Shown piece after piece: positions 32,905 through 44,264 of a stretch of 64,000 nucleotides of DNA. Source of the stretch: Deroplatys truncata (Eukaryota > Arthropoda > Insecta > Mantodea > Mantidae); NCBI GenBank assembly GCA_030765065.1, contig CM060977.1, forward strand, positions 127,352,295 to 127,416,294. Direction: 5' to 3'. The position numbers and the translations under genes were made by a program. Positions within the stretch are counted from its first letter, which is position 1; the number at the start of each line of letters is the position of its first letter. The notes below the pieces were generated by a model that had not been told where the DNA came from, made no database searches, and was given only the letters and a program-made list of their open reading frames with translations.

Positions 32905-33470
32905 TTCATTTAATTTTTTTCAAACGTTCTCTTCTTTGACTTCCTTGTATATCCTTGAATATGACTGTCCCTCCTCAACATCCAACTGTAGTCGGCCATC
33001 ATAGTTCCATTCCAGCTCTCCTGGTACCTCCTCTCCATTTCCTTAATATCTTGGTGAAAACCTTCACCCTGCTCTACACTATAATGCACCAGATTTTCTG
33101 GAAAGTAGTTGTTATGTGAATGCAACCCATATTCTTGAAATTTGCAACATTGTTTCGACAATGGCCTTGTAGTTAGGATCTTTTTTATTACCTAAGAAGT
33201 TTTCAGTAACTGATCGGATTTCTCTCTCATTCATTGTGTTCTCAAAATCTTCATCCTTCATCAATTTCTTTATTTGAGGACCAACAGAAATTCCAGCCTG
33301 TATTTGTGTTGTGTAACGAAAGGAAATTTCTTGGAAAGATACTTGAATCACGGACCATCCTGTGGTAGAACCCTTACAAATTGCTTCATCAAGCCCAATT
33401 TTATGTGTAGTGGCGAAAGCAATATCTTTATATCTGTATATTTTTGAAGTGAAATTGTGAAAAAACTGTA
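32905..33470 (-). pseudogene. degenerate member of the arthropod LPPLHIKLG...FHQDI family
   Basis: On the minus strand the fragments follow, in order, a repetitive protein family that I recall from many arthropod genomes and that has no assigned function. They are LLSPLHIKLGLDEAI, SFRYTTQIQAGISVGPQIKK, LMKDEDFENTMNERE, NFLGNKKDPNYKAIVETML, HSHNNYFPENL, VEQGEGFHQDIKEMERRYQE, MMADYSWMLRRDS and YTRKSKKRTFEKN. The order and spacing fit, but frame changes (for example near 33,130) and missing residues show it is broken. High copy number in related genomes would make it transposon-associated; that is inference. There are no terminal repeats in sight. Confidence 0.75.
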
Positions 33471-33574
33471 CGGATAGAAAAAACTAAAAGCAGTTCTGAA
33501 ATCAGCATAAACACGTACGTCAGAATCACTTATTAGTTTTCAGTCATCCGATATCATGCAGACTAATGTTATCA

Positions 33575-33835
33575 TTAATGATGAGACGATAGCACTATTT
33601 CTCGATACTTGACACCGATACTGATTTCTGAACCCCAATACTCGATACCCGATACCCACTTTATATAAAACTGCTCTTTCATTGAAGTATGTCCTCTTTA
33701 ATATTTATAAACACATGTAACCAATTCTGTATTGTATGCCAATTCCGAAATTGCTCCTGTTACACATTCTCCAATTGGCAATAATTTATCTTGATAATGC
33801 CACAGTCTATATAAGCCCTATGTTAGTAAAGACTG

Positions 33836-33920
<85 letters not shown>

Positions 33921-34296
33921 TAATAATAACAATGAACTTTTATTTGCTTCCCTTTATATTCAGTTAACTGAATGTTACATGAGTATCTCTACCCCTTCCA
34001 CCCATTGTTTTGCATGCTTTCATTTAGGCAGAAGAACTTATGGATTGTTATATTCTTTCACCCACAGGAAACGCAGTCAAGGTCTATCAAGAACTATAGT
34101 CCAGTAACCTTTTGGGAGCACCTGCGAGACAATAACGTGAGGTCTCGACTCCTTTCATTGCTTATCTAGCATAAGGTTAAGTACAACATCTTTCAATAAT
34201 GCTAAACTTAAAAATTTCAAAGTATCGAAGAAATATTGAAGGTTTATTTTAAAGTATTAGATATACTTAGAATACCAGAGTATCGAGGTCCCATCC
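33575..34296. mobile_element. possible hAT-like short element
   Basis: The left end ATGAGACGATAGCAC and, in the complementary sense, the right end TTAGGGATGGGACCTCGATA resemble the GGGATGGGACGATA termini common in hAT-type miniature elements. GATACCCGATACCC repeats lie just inside the left end and AGTATCGA just inside the right. The middle holds a TAA microsatellite. No clear 8-bp target duplication could be paired and no transposase is present. Confidence 0.4.
33832..33930. repeat. (TAA)n microsatellite
   Basis: About 30 nearly perfect TAA units. They produce a poly-asparagine frame that is not a gene. Confidence 0.95.
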
Positions 34297-34299
34297 CTA

Positions 34300-34800
34300 A
34301 TTATTATTATTAATTATTATTATTGTGTTATTTTGTACTCGAAGTTTAAGGTCCTTTAATCTAGTGGGTCATATTGGACGACGACGATGAATGAATGAAT
34401 GAATGAATGAATGAATGAATGAATGAATGAAGTCGGTAAAATTATGCTCAAATGAGCCCGGGGTCCAGAGCTTAAAGCAGCCGGACATTCGTCTTCTCAG
34501 GATAAGAGAAAACCCCATAAAAATCTCATCCTAATTATTATAATTAGTATTGTGTTATTTTTTACTTGAAGTTTAAGGTCCTTTAATCTACTGGGTCATA
34601 ATGGACGACGATGAATGACTGAAATCGGTGAAATGATGCTCAAATGAGCTCCATAGCTTAAAGTAACCCGATATTCGTCTTCTCATGATAAGAGGAATCC
34701 CCATAAAAATGTTATTCGGTTAACATATCCGTAATCGAGATTCAAACTCGAGAGCTCTTGAATGCGAAGCAGACACACTGCACCCACACCGCAGAAACGG
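34300..34800 (-). repeat. tRNA-derived SINE with tandemly duplicated body
   Basis: On the minus strand a B box GAGTTTGAATCTCG (about 34730) is followed by a body present twice (about 34549-34714 and 34323-34530). Shared blocks are GAGAAGACGAAT, CTCATTTGAGCAT, AAAGGACCTTAAACTTC and AAAATAACACAAT. One body copy has an expanded ATGA run. Confidence 0.65.
34387..34431. repeat. (ATGA)n microsatellite
   Basis: About eleven ATGA units in one of two duplicated SINE bodies. The other copy has only one or two units, so expansion followed the duplication. Confidence 0.9.
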
Positions 34801-35342
34801 ACTACAGTATTTAGAACTGCGTCTTGTAATTCGATGTTTTGTAACAAAGCCAATGCTACCATTTATTCTGACTTAAAAGCAGAGTGTACGTTATAAGATC
34901 ATGTTTTCCTGAATTCATTCGTCTATAAAAGGCAGATAACACGCAAGTGAAAATTTTAATGCACTCAAATATTGTCATCAGTAATATTGTTGACAGTGAC
35001 TATGTTTGCTTATCGGTATAGAATATGTAGAATTGTGAGAATGTTCTAAAACAGCAACGCGGCTTAGAATATTATAGGTATTGATGCGCTACATTTCTTG
35101 CCTAGATAAATCATTGCAGCAGTTGTGAAAAAAACTCGGGCAGCAGTGCGTTTTGCACAAAGCAAATATGTAATCATCGTTCAACAGCATTTTGTACGTG
35201 TGTTTATAAATCCACATGATATGCTCTACAGGATCTGGCATGGAATTCAATGTTATTTAGATATTGTTTGTGTATCAAGTAATACACTCATGAACCATTC
35301 ATATAGAAACGTATTTATGAATTATTTTAGTATTGCGTTTCC
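34801..35342. other. unassigned stretch
   Basis: No gene or repeat family recognised. Confidence 0.4.
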
Positions 35343-35884
35343 TACCGAGGGAGATAGCCCCGCGGTAAAGTGTGAGGCTTGCATTCTGGAGATCCCGGGT
35401 TCTATTCCCGGTGGCCGCTCTCTCTGACCACGGGTTTTTCGTGCTTAGCACAAGGCGAATGCTGGAGTGATGTACTCTACCACGGATTTCCTCTCTCCCC
35501 CATTTCTCCTTCATGTTTGAGGTTGACTCTGGGGCTGTGGTCGGTCGGTGTCGGGCAAATGGCACAGTGGCTTGTGATTTGGCTCTTCTTCTCGGCCCTG
35601 CTAGAGGGAAGCCTATAGAGCCTCCATTACTGGGTCGTGTTTCCCCGACACCATTAGAGGGACTTCTCCGAGTAATCCCTCAGTGGCCGGGAGGTCAAGC
35701 TTGGAACTATTAGGGAACTCTGCGCATCTCTGTTAACCTACGCCAGCATCTCTGCAACCCACACGACTCCTGCGGTTCCCTCAGATCATCCGTTTCTTCT
35801 GGATGTGTGCATACAAAAGATCTATTGGAGGTCGAGGTAGGAAGGGTCCCCCCCTAGTCCTGTCCTATCCTATCCTGTTTTCTC
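35343..35884 (+). repeat. long tRNA-derived SINE
   Basis: A box GATAGCCCCGCGGTAAAGTG and B box GGGTTCTATTCCCGG about 45 bases on. A GC-rich body of about 450 bp ends in TCCTATCCTATCCTG units. Its head and tail type match the long SINE at 14505. Open frames within it are by-products of the GC-rich body. Confidence 0.8.
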
Positions 35885-35891
35885 CTTTTTT

Positions 35892-36621
35892 ACTTTCTCT
35901 ACTACGTATAGTAGTAGAGTATAGTATGTTTTGAATCCAAAAAAAGCATTTTTGGAAACATGTCCATGTGTGTGTCTGTCTGTGAACAGCATAACTCAGA
36001 AACGAACAGTCGGATATAAACACCAAACTTGGTATTTAGGTTCAGTATCTTCCTGAGATGCGACACAAAGGTTTTCAAGAAAATACCCCCACCCCAGATT
36101 ATTCTTTACATGGAACATTTTTCGAAAATTTTAATTTTCTCAAAAATGACTCAAACGATTTTGAATAAAATACCATAAGTTTAAGGCATTTTTATGCTAA
36201 ATGAATTCTATATCTCGAATTTTCTGGGAATGTCTCCAAAAGTATTCTTCATTGTGAAGGACTTTTGCATAACTAGTAAACCACAAGAGATAGACAAAAT
36301 TTTACTAGACACAACATTTAGATCGCATTAAAATACACAATTTATGTTATATGCATTTTTTTGTTGAGTGAACCATTTTCGAGATATTGCTTGTTATTCC
36401 CTTAAATTTTCCAATGTCAGAAGAGAATGGAATACTCCACATAGCAACCAGCTCTTAAAATATTTGACTATCCCTTAAAGCCTATCAATTCCCCTTGCAT
36501 CTACAAGAAAATTAGCAATAAGATTAACATCTTGATTAACATGAAGCATATGGAGAATAAGCGTTTGTAAATATAGTCTGTAAAAGAGTAGAGGAGGTCA
36601 TGTCAGTGTAAAACATCAGAT
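35892..36621 (+). repeat. CTCTAC element
   Basis: Starts ACTTTCTCTACTACG directly after the SINE's T-run and ends AAACATCAGAT. It lacks about 60 bp just after the left end and part of the region before GAATGGAATACTCC. Confidence 0.82.
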
Positions 36622-36639
36622 TTTTTAATTAGTATTTCT

Positions 36640-37255
36640 ATATCAAGTATATAATTCACGTTTTACAATTCCTAGTTTTTCCTAGCTCAATAGCATTAAC
36701 ATATTTAAAAATTCTTTGTAGTATTCTTGTACTATTTCTGTTTTACTTGGTGGCCATACTCCTCTTCTCAAATGTTTTGCTTTCCTCCTCTAGTTTGCTG
36801 CTGTCATGCAGATATCGTCGGTTGTTTTTTTCCTCCATTGTGGGGGCAGTATAGATCTCCCTTGATGTGAAATCTGTAATAGTAGGCCTTAATTCTTCGT
36901 GTCCTTTCAGCATTGTAGTAAGATTTGTTAGCTTCATTCTTTCTGTGACGTTAGGAAAGTATTTTTTTTGTCTCTTATCAGTTGGTAGTACTATGCCATT
37001 GCTTTTGCAATTTATAAATTTATATTTTCGATATTTTTCTGATGGTGTTCTTTGGAAATCTTTTATATTATCTATTCCTTCATTTATATTAATTCCTCTT
37101 TTAGCCAGTTGGTCTACGGTTTCATTGTCTAGTGTTCCTATGTGCACTTTGATCCATCATATTCCTATAGTCCAGGCTTGTTTTTCTAACGTTATTAATT
37201 TTCTTCTAATTGCTTCTATTATATGACTGATATTTGTAGTTATTTAATTAATGTA
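36640..37255 (-). mobile_element. LINE 3' end: RNase H tail and C-terminal domain
   Basis: Minus-strand pieces read WIKVHIGTLDNETVDQLAKRG, the last motif of an RNase H domain. Then come KKYFPNVTERMKL and MLKGHEEL, and, in the next frame, YYYRFHIKGDLYCPHNGG, which fits the cysteine-bearing C-terminus of R1/I-type retrotransposon ORF2. At least one frame change and one stop are visible. The 3' end abuts an A-run next to the CTCTAC element. It differs from the LINE at 18113. Confidence 0.75.
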
Positions 37256-37256
37256 T

Positions 37257-37682
37257 TGGAACTTTTCTATCTGTATACAGGGCAGAGCATTTAAGTTGAG
37301 ACCGTAAAATATTCCCAAAACTAAGCTTTGTAGAAAGAAATGTCTTCAATAAACGTTAATTGATATTATGGAGGAAAGTATATGCCATTAGTCGTGTTTT
37401 GTTTGGATTACGTTGTGGTGGTCAATTTAATTTTTTCAAATGGGAACCTACATTTTTTTATTATATTCTGATTAGAAAACGGTTTATAAAAAGTTGTTTA
37501 TTTTGTGATGAGGAATAAGAAAACAAAATAAAAAGGTTGGTTCCCAATTAGAAATTATGAAACGTAACTGGACCCTGGATGGTATAACCATTCATTGCAC
37601 TCTCAGTCATTCAGAATTTTCGTTGTTATTCACGTTGGTGCAAGAACAATTGGAAAGCACTTTAAACCAATGTTGTTTAGTT
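37257..37682. other. unassigned stretch with an imperfect fold-back
   Basis: Starts with a TATACAGGGCAGAGCATTTA segment that looks like the end of a DNA transposon. An imperfect inverted pair lies at about 37447-37470 (TGGGAACCTACATTTTTTTA) and 37527-37551 (AAAATAAAAAGGTTGGTTCC). No partner terminal repeat found. Confidence 0.4.
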
Positions 37683-38348
37683 TTTTTATGAGGAGTGAGA
37701 AAGCAACATAAAATTCCATTGCTTCCATGTAATTACCATAAACAACTGAATGTTGACAGGAATTTAAGAGAATTAGCAAGAAATGGACAATTCGAACCTT
37801 TAATAATCGATGTGTTAGAAATGGCTCATGCAACAAAAAATTTATTTGAAATAAATTGTGTTTTAAAGAAATGTACATTCTTTGAGTAGTACTTTTTCGT
37901 CTGTCGCTTAGCGTTTTTGAGTTAAACAGAATATTACAAAACTCCTTCCAAATGAAGAGGACTTGACGGTTTATTTCCAGAAAACTCAAGATATACATTT
38001 TATTTCTCATGCAAGTGTCTTTAATGTGTGGTGTTTTAATCAAAATCGTTAGAACCATTTTTAAGAAAATGAAAATTTCGATAAATGTATGATGTAAATA
38101 GTAGTTTGAGATGGAAGGGTTTTCTTGAAAATCTTCTTGTCAGAAGGTACTGAACCTAAATACCAAGTTTGGTATTTTCCGGCTTTTTGACGGAAACACA
38201 CACTCAGTTATTTTTCTAAAAATGCTATTTTTGCATTCAGGAGTCCCTAAAATAGGAGTATATATTTCCGGTGAAATCTCGGTATCGAATTTTTGGATGC
38301 AATGCAATACCTTCTCCACCTACTATGTACCTACGTGGTGGAGAAAGT
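37683..38348 (-). repeat. CTCTAC element, older subfamily, truncated
   Basis: Reverse copy lacking its right end. It ends at 38348 (GTGGAGAAAGT), 22 bases from the left end of a forward copy, so two left ends face each other. Confidence 0.72.
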
Positions 38349-38370
38349 AATTATTAATGTTGTATTTTTT

Positions 38371-39205
38371 ACTTTCTCTACTCCGTATAGTAAGTAAGCG
38401 AAGTATTGTATTCCACCCAAGAATTCGATACCGGGATTTCACCGGAAATACATGTTTTGAGACCCCCTGAATCCAAATAAAAAGCATTTTTGGAAACATG
38501 TCCGTGTGTGTGTGTCTGTGAACAGCATAACTCAGAAACGAGCAGTCGGATAAACATCAAACTTGGTATTTAGGTTCAGTACCTTCCAGAGATGCTACAC
38601 GAAGGTTTTCAAGAAAATACCCCCATCCCAGATTACCCTTTACATGGAACATTTACGAACATTTTAATTTTCTCAAAAATGGCTAACGATTTTGATTAAA
38701 AATCATATGTTTAAGATATTTTCATGAAAAATGAAATGTATATCTCGAATTTTCTGGGAATGTCTCCGAAAGTATTCTTCATTGTGTACGAGTTTTGCAT
38801 AACTGGTAAACCATAAGAGATAGACAAAATGTTACTACACAAAAAATGTAGATCGCGTTAAAATACACAATTTATGTCATATACATTTTTTTTTTGTTCG
38901 GTGAACCATTTTCGAGATATTGCTTGTTATTCCCTTAAATTTTCCAATACTTATAGTTCTTCTCAAATTCGCTATTCATTTTTTTGTCCTGGTAATGCAA
39001 AGAGAATGGAATACTCCACATAGCAACCACCTCTTAAAATATTTGACATCGCTTAAAGCGTAGAAATTCCCCTTGCATCTACAAGAAAATTAGCAATAAG
39101 ATTAACATCTCGATATCTCGATTAACATGAAGCATATGGAGAATAAGTGTTTGAAAATAGTTTGTACAAGAGAGTAGGAAGTCATGTGAGTGTAATACAT
39201 CAGAT
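38371..39205 (+). repeat. CTCTAC element, young full copy
   Basis: From ACTTTCTCTACTCCG to AATACATCAGAT, with T-runs on both sides. Confidence 0.87.
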
Positions 39206-40098
39206 TTTTTTTAGTAATATTTGTGTTATACTTGGGAATAATTGTGGCTATCAGCGCTATTTAGCGTCATTTCTCGTACTTGGCAGATTTTATACTGTCG
39301 CATATTTTTAGCATCGCTGATGTGAACATTCTCCATTTCCCTTAACATAGAAGAGGGGTTATATGGGGTAGTTTTTCCGATACCCACATCTCCAGTTGCT
39401 ACACGCTTTTCTCTGCTCCACTCTCTGGGCTTATGCACCTCAGATTCTACGGATGTGAGAAAACGGGCTATAGTTAAACATTTTAAAGAATAATAGGTCT
39501 GAAGTGTGAATTTCAATTCGAATTTTTGACTGAATCTTCTGGGGAAATGCAAAATATAGTTATTCTTAAAACTACATAAGGAAGAAAAACGTCTTTGACA
39601 TTCAGCGAGAAACGCAAAGGGAGGAAGCGCACAAAGCAAAGGTGACAGGAGAAAAGGCGTGTTTCGCTTGGATCCAAATAACCCACGTGTAAATAAAATA
39701 ACTGTGAGGAACTGCAAAGGAAGAAAGGGGTCACGGAGACAAAGATGGTTTGCGAAAACATTTTAATTTGTATCGCACTCAGTGCGTACGTTGGTTGAAG
39801 GTGCCCTGTGGACCACATAAAAATTCCCAGCTCTATCATAAAATATAAATTAAAAATATGAAAAAAGTAACAAGGTTCCTGGATTTAACGGGGGGTAGAT
39901 CCCCGGGGTGAGCTCTTAATATAACTTCCTGCAGCTGTTTACCGCCCTTTCCCCGCAAATAAACAGCCCATTCCGTTCCATGTCAATCTCATGTACATCT
40001 ACTTGCCTCTGTGTGTTTGACGCTACTAGAGGACCACTGGTGATGAGATATTTCGCCAGTTGCGAATGTCGGGTATCCCTCCCAGTTTGCTCTTACAT
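39206..40098. other. unassigned stretch with a 163-codon frame
   Basis: The frame at 39226-39717 (-) is the longest in the window. It has a hydrophobic start (FLTVILFTRGLF) but no recognisable domain, and a second long frame overlaps it on the same strand. Nothing else identified. Confidence 0.35.
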
Positions 40099-41136
40099 TG
40101 AGGCAGTATTTTAATACCTGAATAATTTAAATTGTATTATATAACAAGGAAATTCAATAACAGCCCGCCTTGAAACAATATGTATGTAATAATTATTTAA
40201 AATGTATGTAACAGTCATTGCATATACTTATATTTATTGTAAACATGTTTAATAATATTATGTGAATACATTACATACTTTAATAATGCAAGAGCTGTGA
40301 GAATAATAAGTTTCAAGTTGCTAACAATGAGGTAATAATGAGGTAAACTTGTAGCAATAATGAGTTTTAGAGTTTGAATGTTACTAGTCATGATAGAGCA
40401 ACGATAATGTAATTTCAGTAACAGTTTAAAATTGCCAATCAACAGCAGAGAAAAGCTTTTTGTAAAGTGCAGATATTCTATTGGACTAAGATTAGCCAAT
40501 CAGAGACTTGAAATACAAAAAGTTAAAAGTTTATACGGTTGAAATCTTTCAGTTGCCTGCAAACCTTGGTAGTGACCAGATGGAAGATGTGTTCTCTACA
40601 GAAATATTACGTGTGAATCGTAAAATATATGTATACGCGCTAAGTGAAAGTATTAAAGAATCTCACAGCTCTTAAAAGTGTAGTGCCTTATCAAAATGTG
40701 CAAGTGAAGAAGTGAATTTAAAAACTTAAAATTTGTTTATGTCTACAATTATTGTCATACCGCACCCTGCCTAAGAAATACATGACTCTACAAACATTAC
40801 TGACGCAGCCGAGGCAAATTAAAACATAAATAATATATAGAAGCAGTTCTTAATAACAAAGTTAAATATTATAGTGTTAAACCTGGAGTGTAACAACTAA
40901 AATACTTCTATAAATTAGCTTCTCCTACGTGGCATCATATTACGTAACAAACAAACTACCTCAAGTTGGCTCCCATACGTGGGGCAGTTAAAATAAATTA
41001 AAGCAACTATTTAACTTCTTCAAAGTGTGGTGTAAACTACGTAAATTAAAGAAACAAAACATCTTGAAGTAGGCTTCCAATGCATGAAGCTTAATAAAAT
41101 TACGTAAATATATTACGTAACAAAACGTCAACTTCA
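40099..41136 (+). mobile_element. solo LTR F
   Basis: 1,038 bp, TGAGGCAGTATTTTAATACC to ...AAAACGTCAACTTCA, with a perfect ACAT duplication (40095-40098 and 41137-41140). It has the richest set of primer-site-like units, at least four between about 40900 and the end. Confidence 0.9.
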
Positions 41137-41645
41137 ACATTCATCATGCACTTTTATTATCTTATTAACATCAATCATTTTAAACATTTATTCTTTACTG
41201 TCCTTTCTATCTTAACTTTAGACGGATTGACAATAGTTTTTGAGCCTGAGAAAACTAATCGTTGCGTCTGAATTATTTTGTTTATTTCATTAAGGACAGA
41301 TTAAAGGCCCTATACTTCCAATGCTAAATCTACTGGACTCACCACCCATATCTTAGAAACCATTTAAGATATCATAATAACATTTACAGGATGTAGATAC
41401 ATGTCTTCTAAGTTCACTGACCAAGATGCAGGATGTATAGTGTAGAGGAGGAAACGGCCTCGTAATTAATATTCCACTGTTGGTCCAAATGAGATAGTAT
41501 ATAATAAAAACCTAATCAATGGACTCCTGAGACTTGCTGTAGGCCTCTGATGAGAAAACGTTTGCAGGGTGTTCTACTCTCCGGAAGAATAAGGGGAGAT
41601 AGTACCAAGGGCAGCGCACGATGATGTCATAAATAAATCTAAAGA
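41137..41645. other. unassigned stretch
   Basis: No motif recognised. Confidence 0.4.
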
Positions 41646-41759
41646 GTGAGCCAAAAGACTTCGAACCGCCTGAGCGGTGTTTTTCCTGTCCGCGTCCTCG
41701 GCGCTCGTTGCCGTCTGTCGCTATCATAGAAAGGCGCGGATGAAACAGCACAACATTTT

Positions 41760-42150
41760 TAAAACTACTTTTAAAGGCTTTACTTACCAACTTTACGAAA
41801 GGAGATGCTGCACCTGGCCACCGTCGTTATCCATACATTTTTGGCACCTCTTTAGGAAACTATCCATCACTCGCCGTAGTTCACGTTGAGAATTTTCCTG
41901 GCGGATATTTTTGTTTTAATTCTTCCAGGGTGTGTGGGTTTGTCTTATACACTTTATGTTTTAAGTTACCCCGGAGGGGTATTTTATGAACAATATTACA
42001 GGCTGCGCGGTATTTTTCCACTGGGCGTGTGGAAATATGATAAAAGCATGATAACGTACTGCTGCTATAAACAAAGTCAGGCTGTTGCGGTTTTGCTCTA
42101 CAGTGTGAAGTGCAGTTTTGATGACTGTGATGTGATGTAGTTCAGTTATT
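41760..42150 (-). pseudogene. transposase C-terminal (DDE) part
   Basis: On the minus strand, pieces in changing frames match the last third of DUF4817-type transposases: the region equivalent to SPDLTPCDFFLWGYLK (as HAQWKN and RGNLKHKVYKTNPHTLEEL), then NSQRELRRVMDSFLKRCQ and MDNDGGQVQHLLS. At least two frame changes. Non-functional. Confidence 0.7.
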
Positions 42151-42196
42151 ACGAGTTATTTATTATTTTGTCCTGTACTTAATCACAAAGTATATT

Positions 42197-42556
42197 ATGG
42201 CTGAGTATATGTTTTCTACTGCACAGCGTGTATTTATTTATGATTCGTATGTGTTAACTCAGTCAGCTCGCCAGGTGAAAGTACGATTTGCAGAAAGATT
42301 TCCAGGTGTAAAAGTTCCAGGCCGTACAACAATCCATGAACTTTACAGTAAATTTCAGGCCACAGGAAGTGTTCAGGCTAAGAAATCTAAAAGACGGCGT
42401 TCGGTTCTTACCGAAGAAGCATTAGAACACATCGGTCATTGTTTGGAAAATTTCCCCCAAAAATTCCAAGATGGAGAGTTTGGACAACGACGGTGGCCAG
42501 CTTCAGCATTTCCTTTCATAAAATTGGTAAATAAAGCCTTTAAAAGTAAGTTTTAA
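42197..42556 (+). pseudogene. transposase N-terminal DUF4817 domain, truncated
   Basis: ATG at 42197, then FSTAQRVFIYDSYVLTQSAR, RFAERFPGVKVPGRTTIHEL, FQATGSVQAKKSKRRRSVLT and EEALEHIGHCLEN. This is a well-preserved DUF4817 helix-turn-helix of about 95 residues, open without a break. After LENFPQK the frame runs into the element's 3' end, where the proper frame reads LDNDGGQLQHFLS. The whole catalytic core is therefore deleted. The protein could bind transposon ends but not cut. Expression is unknown. Confidence 0.82.
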
Positions 42557-42771
42557 AAATGTTGCATGGTTTCATCCGCGCCTTTCTATTATAGCAGCAG
42601 ACGGCAACGAGCGCCGAGGACCGGACAGGAAAAACACCACACAGGCGGTTCGGAGTCTTTTGGCTCACCTGTTCTATCTACATTAAAAACATTGCGCAAC
42701 TTTAGTATCCCAGCGTGTTTCACTTGGAGAAGTGTGTGTTTTCTGGTGATTTATAAAGTTATTTACAATGC

Positions 42772-42915
42772 TGAGTAAGAAGGAAAGAACTCTACACAGT
42801 CAAGCCCGAGAACGTTGTTAAAATCTGTGACGAGGAAAGAAAAACAAAAGCAACTGGCCAATCAGCATTACTAGCAGAAGATGTTTTTAAGAGGCCTTTA
42901 GTCTTGTTGATACGT
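42772..42915 (+). pseudogene. possible transposase N-terminal fragment
   Basis: The frame reads LSKKERTLHSQARERVVKIC, then EERKTKATGQSALLAEDV. This resembles the LHSQARE...V start of a repetitive insect transposase-like family. It is short and unsupported downstream. Confidence 0.3.
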
Positions 42916-43552
42916 TGAAAGTATGGTCATAATCTTTCTCAGACAACGATAGAACTGTTGATGTCAACACATTCCTTACGGACACATTCTCGTGAGAGGA
43001 AAACACAGTATTATAGTTTAGGGAGGTGATGACTGGAATAAACAGGGAGGAAACCGTACAATAAAGCTACGGTTTCAGTGTGGGAAGGTAAGGGTTATGT
43101 CCCTCCTGCCCATCTCCCTGTCAAATATCTAAGTCCACTGATCTTCTTTTATCCAATAAGCTTGTTTATTAAGGAAGACGGGTTTTATTTTCTCAATTAT
43201 ACCACGTCGGCTTACAATGAAACGCATTAACAGGTTTCCATTGTTTTGTGGGTTCTTATTTAAACCTTTCGTCTGTGAAGTCCATTTAGTCCTATCTGTA
43301 ATCATTGCCAAGATACTGAGTAATTTTTGTTTCTATTAAGTGTTAAGTAAAGAGGAAATAATCTGGTAGAATGCACTAAGTCACTTTGTGGGTTTCACCT
43401 CACAACTCCTGTCTTATTTCACTTAATTCAATCCCCAAATCACATTCAGTAATAACTTGATGGTTTTCGCAAGACTGCTGTTGGCACTCTTACAGCATTT
43501 AAGCTGAAAAGGTAGGGAAAATGGGGCGTGCTATATTAGAACTAAGTCATTT
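42916..43552. other. unassigned stretch
   Basis: No motif recognised. Confidence 0.4.
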
Positions 43553-43990
43553 TTGTATCCGGTTGACAATAGCTTCGTCTTTTATCGTTATCCACCGGTG
43601 CACATCCATTTAAAGATGTTATCAAGAGGAAAGAGAATGCTAATGGAGTTTCAAGGTAAGCGATGTCTTCTTGTAGTCATTGCATTATTGCTGAAGACAC
43701 GTCAATCTAGTATATTAGCGAACTGCACTGCTGTAATATCAATGTATTAAATTATTCTCTTGTAGAGATATGTCCTAACTTAGAGGAAAGTATTTCAGCA
43801 ATTCCATATGATGAAACTTGCATTCAAAAATTGTATTGAAAGTCTGTATCCCTGCAGAGCATCCTCAAAACAAATAGCAAAAGATTTAGAAACCGAAATT
43901 GAATCTTCAAGATCTCAGTCTACCATGAATTGTAAATCTTGTAAAACAGCAGATATTATAGTAAACAACAGGGAAAAGAGAAATATTGAT
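43553..43990 (+). pseudogene. possible 5' exons of the gene remnant that follows
   Basis: The frame ending KMLSRGKRMLMEFQ meets a good donor (CAAG/GTAAGC, exon end 43655). A pyrimidine-rich acceptor (ATTCTCTTGTAG) ends at 43765. Joining them keeps phase and continues EICPNLEESISAIPYDETC. The 110-bp intron is a normal size for an insect. A stop follows soon after (near 43,830), so it is not intact. Linking it to the downstream remnant rests on position and on a remembered SRGK-type N-terminus, and is uncertain. Confidence 0.35.
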
Positions 43991-44264
43991 AAGTTCCATT
44001 ATATTTTCCAGTAAATAAGCTGATATATGTAATTAATAATAATAATAAGTAATGTATTGCCATCATATTTATTTCCAGGTTTTGAAAATCACGTTGAAAG
44101 CTTTACATATCGTGCATAGAACGATAATTCACATCAGCTAGCTGTGTGTCCCGTATCAAGCATCAATGATACCAGTACAGTGTTTCACTACATCGATAAG
44201 TCCTTAGTAACTGTTATTGGGTCCTAGTCATGCATCATCCTTTTTAAACTTGCACTTGCAGAAG

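Larger units (their letters stand above)
41646..42668. mobile_element. palindromic DUF4817-type DNA transposon
   Basis: The first and last roughly 188 bp (41646-41833 and 42481-42668) are inverted copies of each other, starting GTGAGCCAAAAGACT. Both arms encode the same transposase C-terminus pointing outwards (MDNDGGQVQHLLS on the minus strand at left, LDNDGGQLQHFLS on the plus strand at right). So the inverted arms are two 3' ends of one element type, not ordinary terminal repeats. Between them lie more C-terminal sequence on the minus strand and an N-terminal domain on the plus strand. No TA duplication was evident. Confidence 0.8.

Noticed and set aside
33736-34107. 123-codon frame with a poly-asparagine run
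   Set aside because: It is a TAA microsatellite read in frame.
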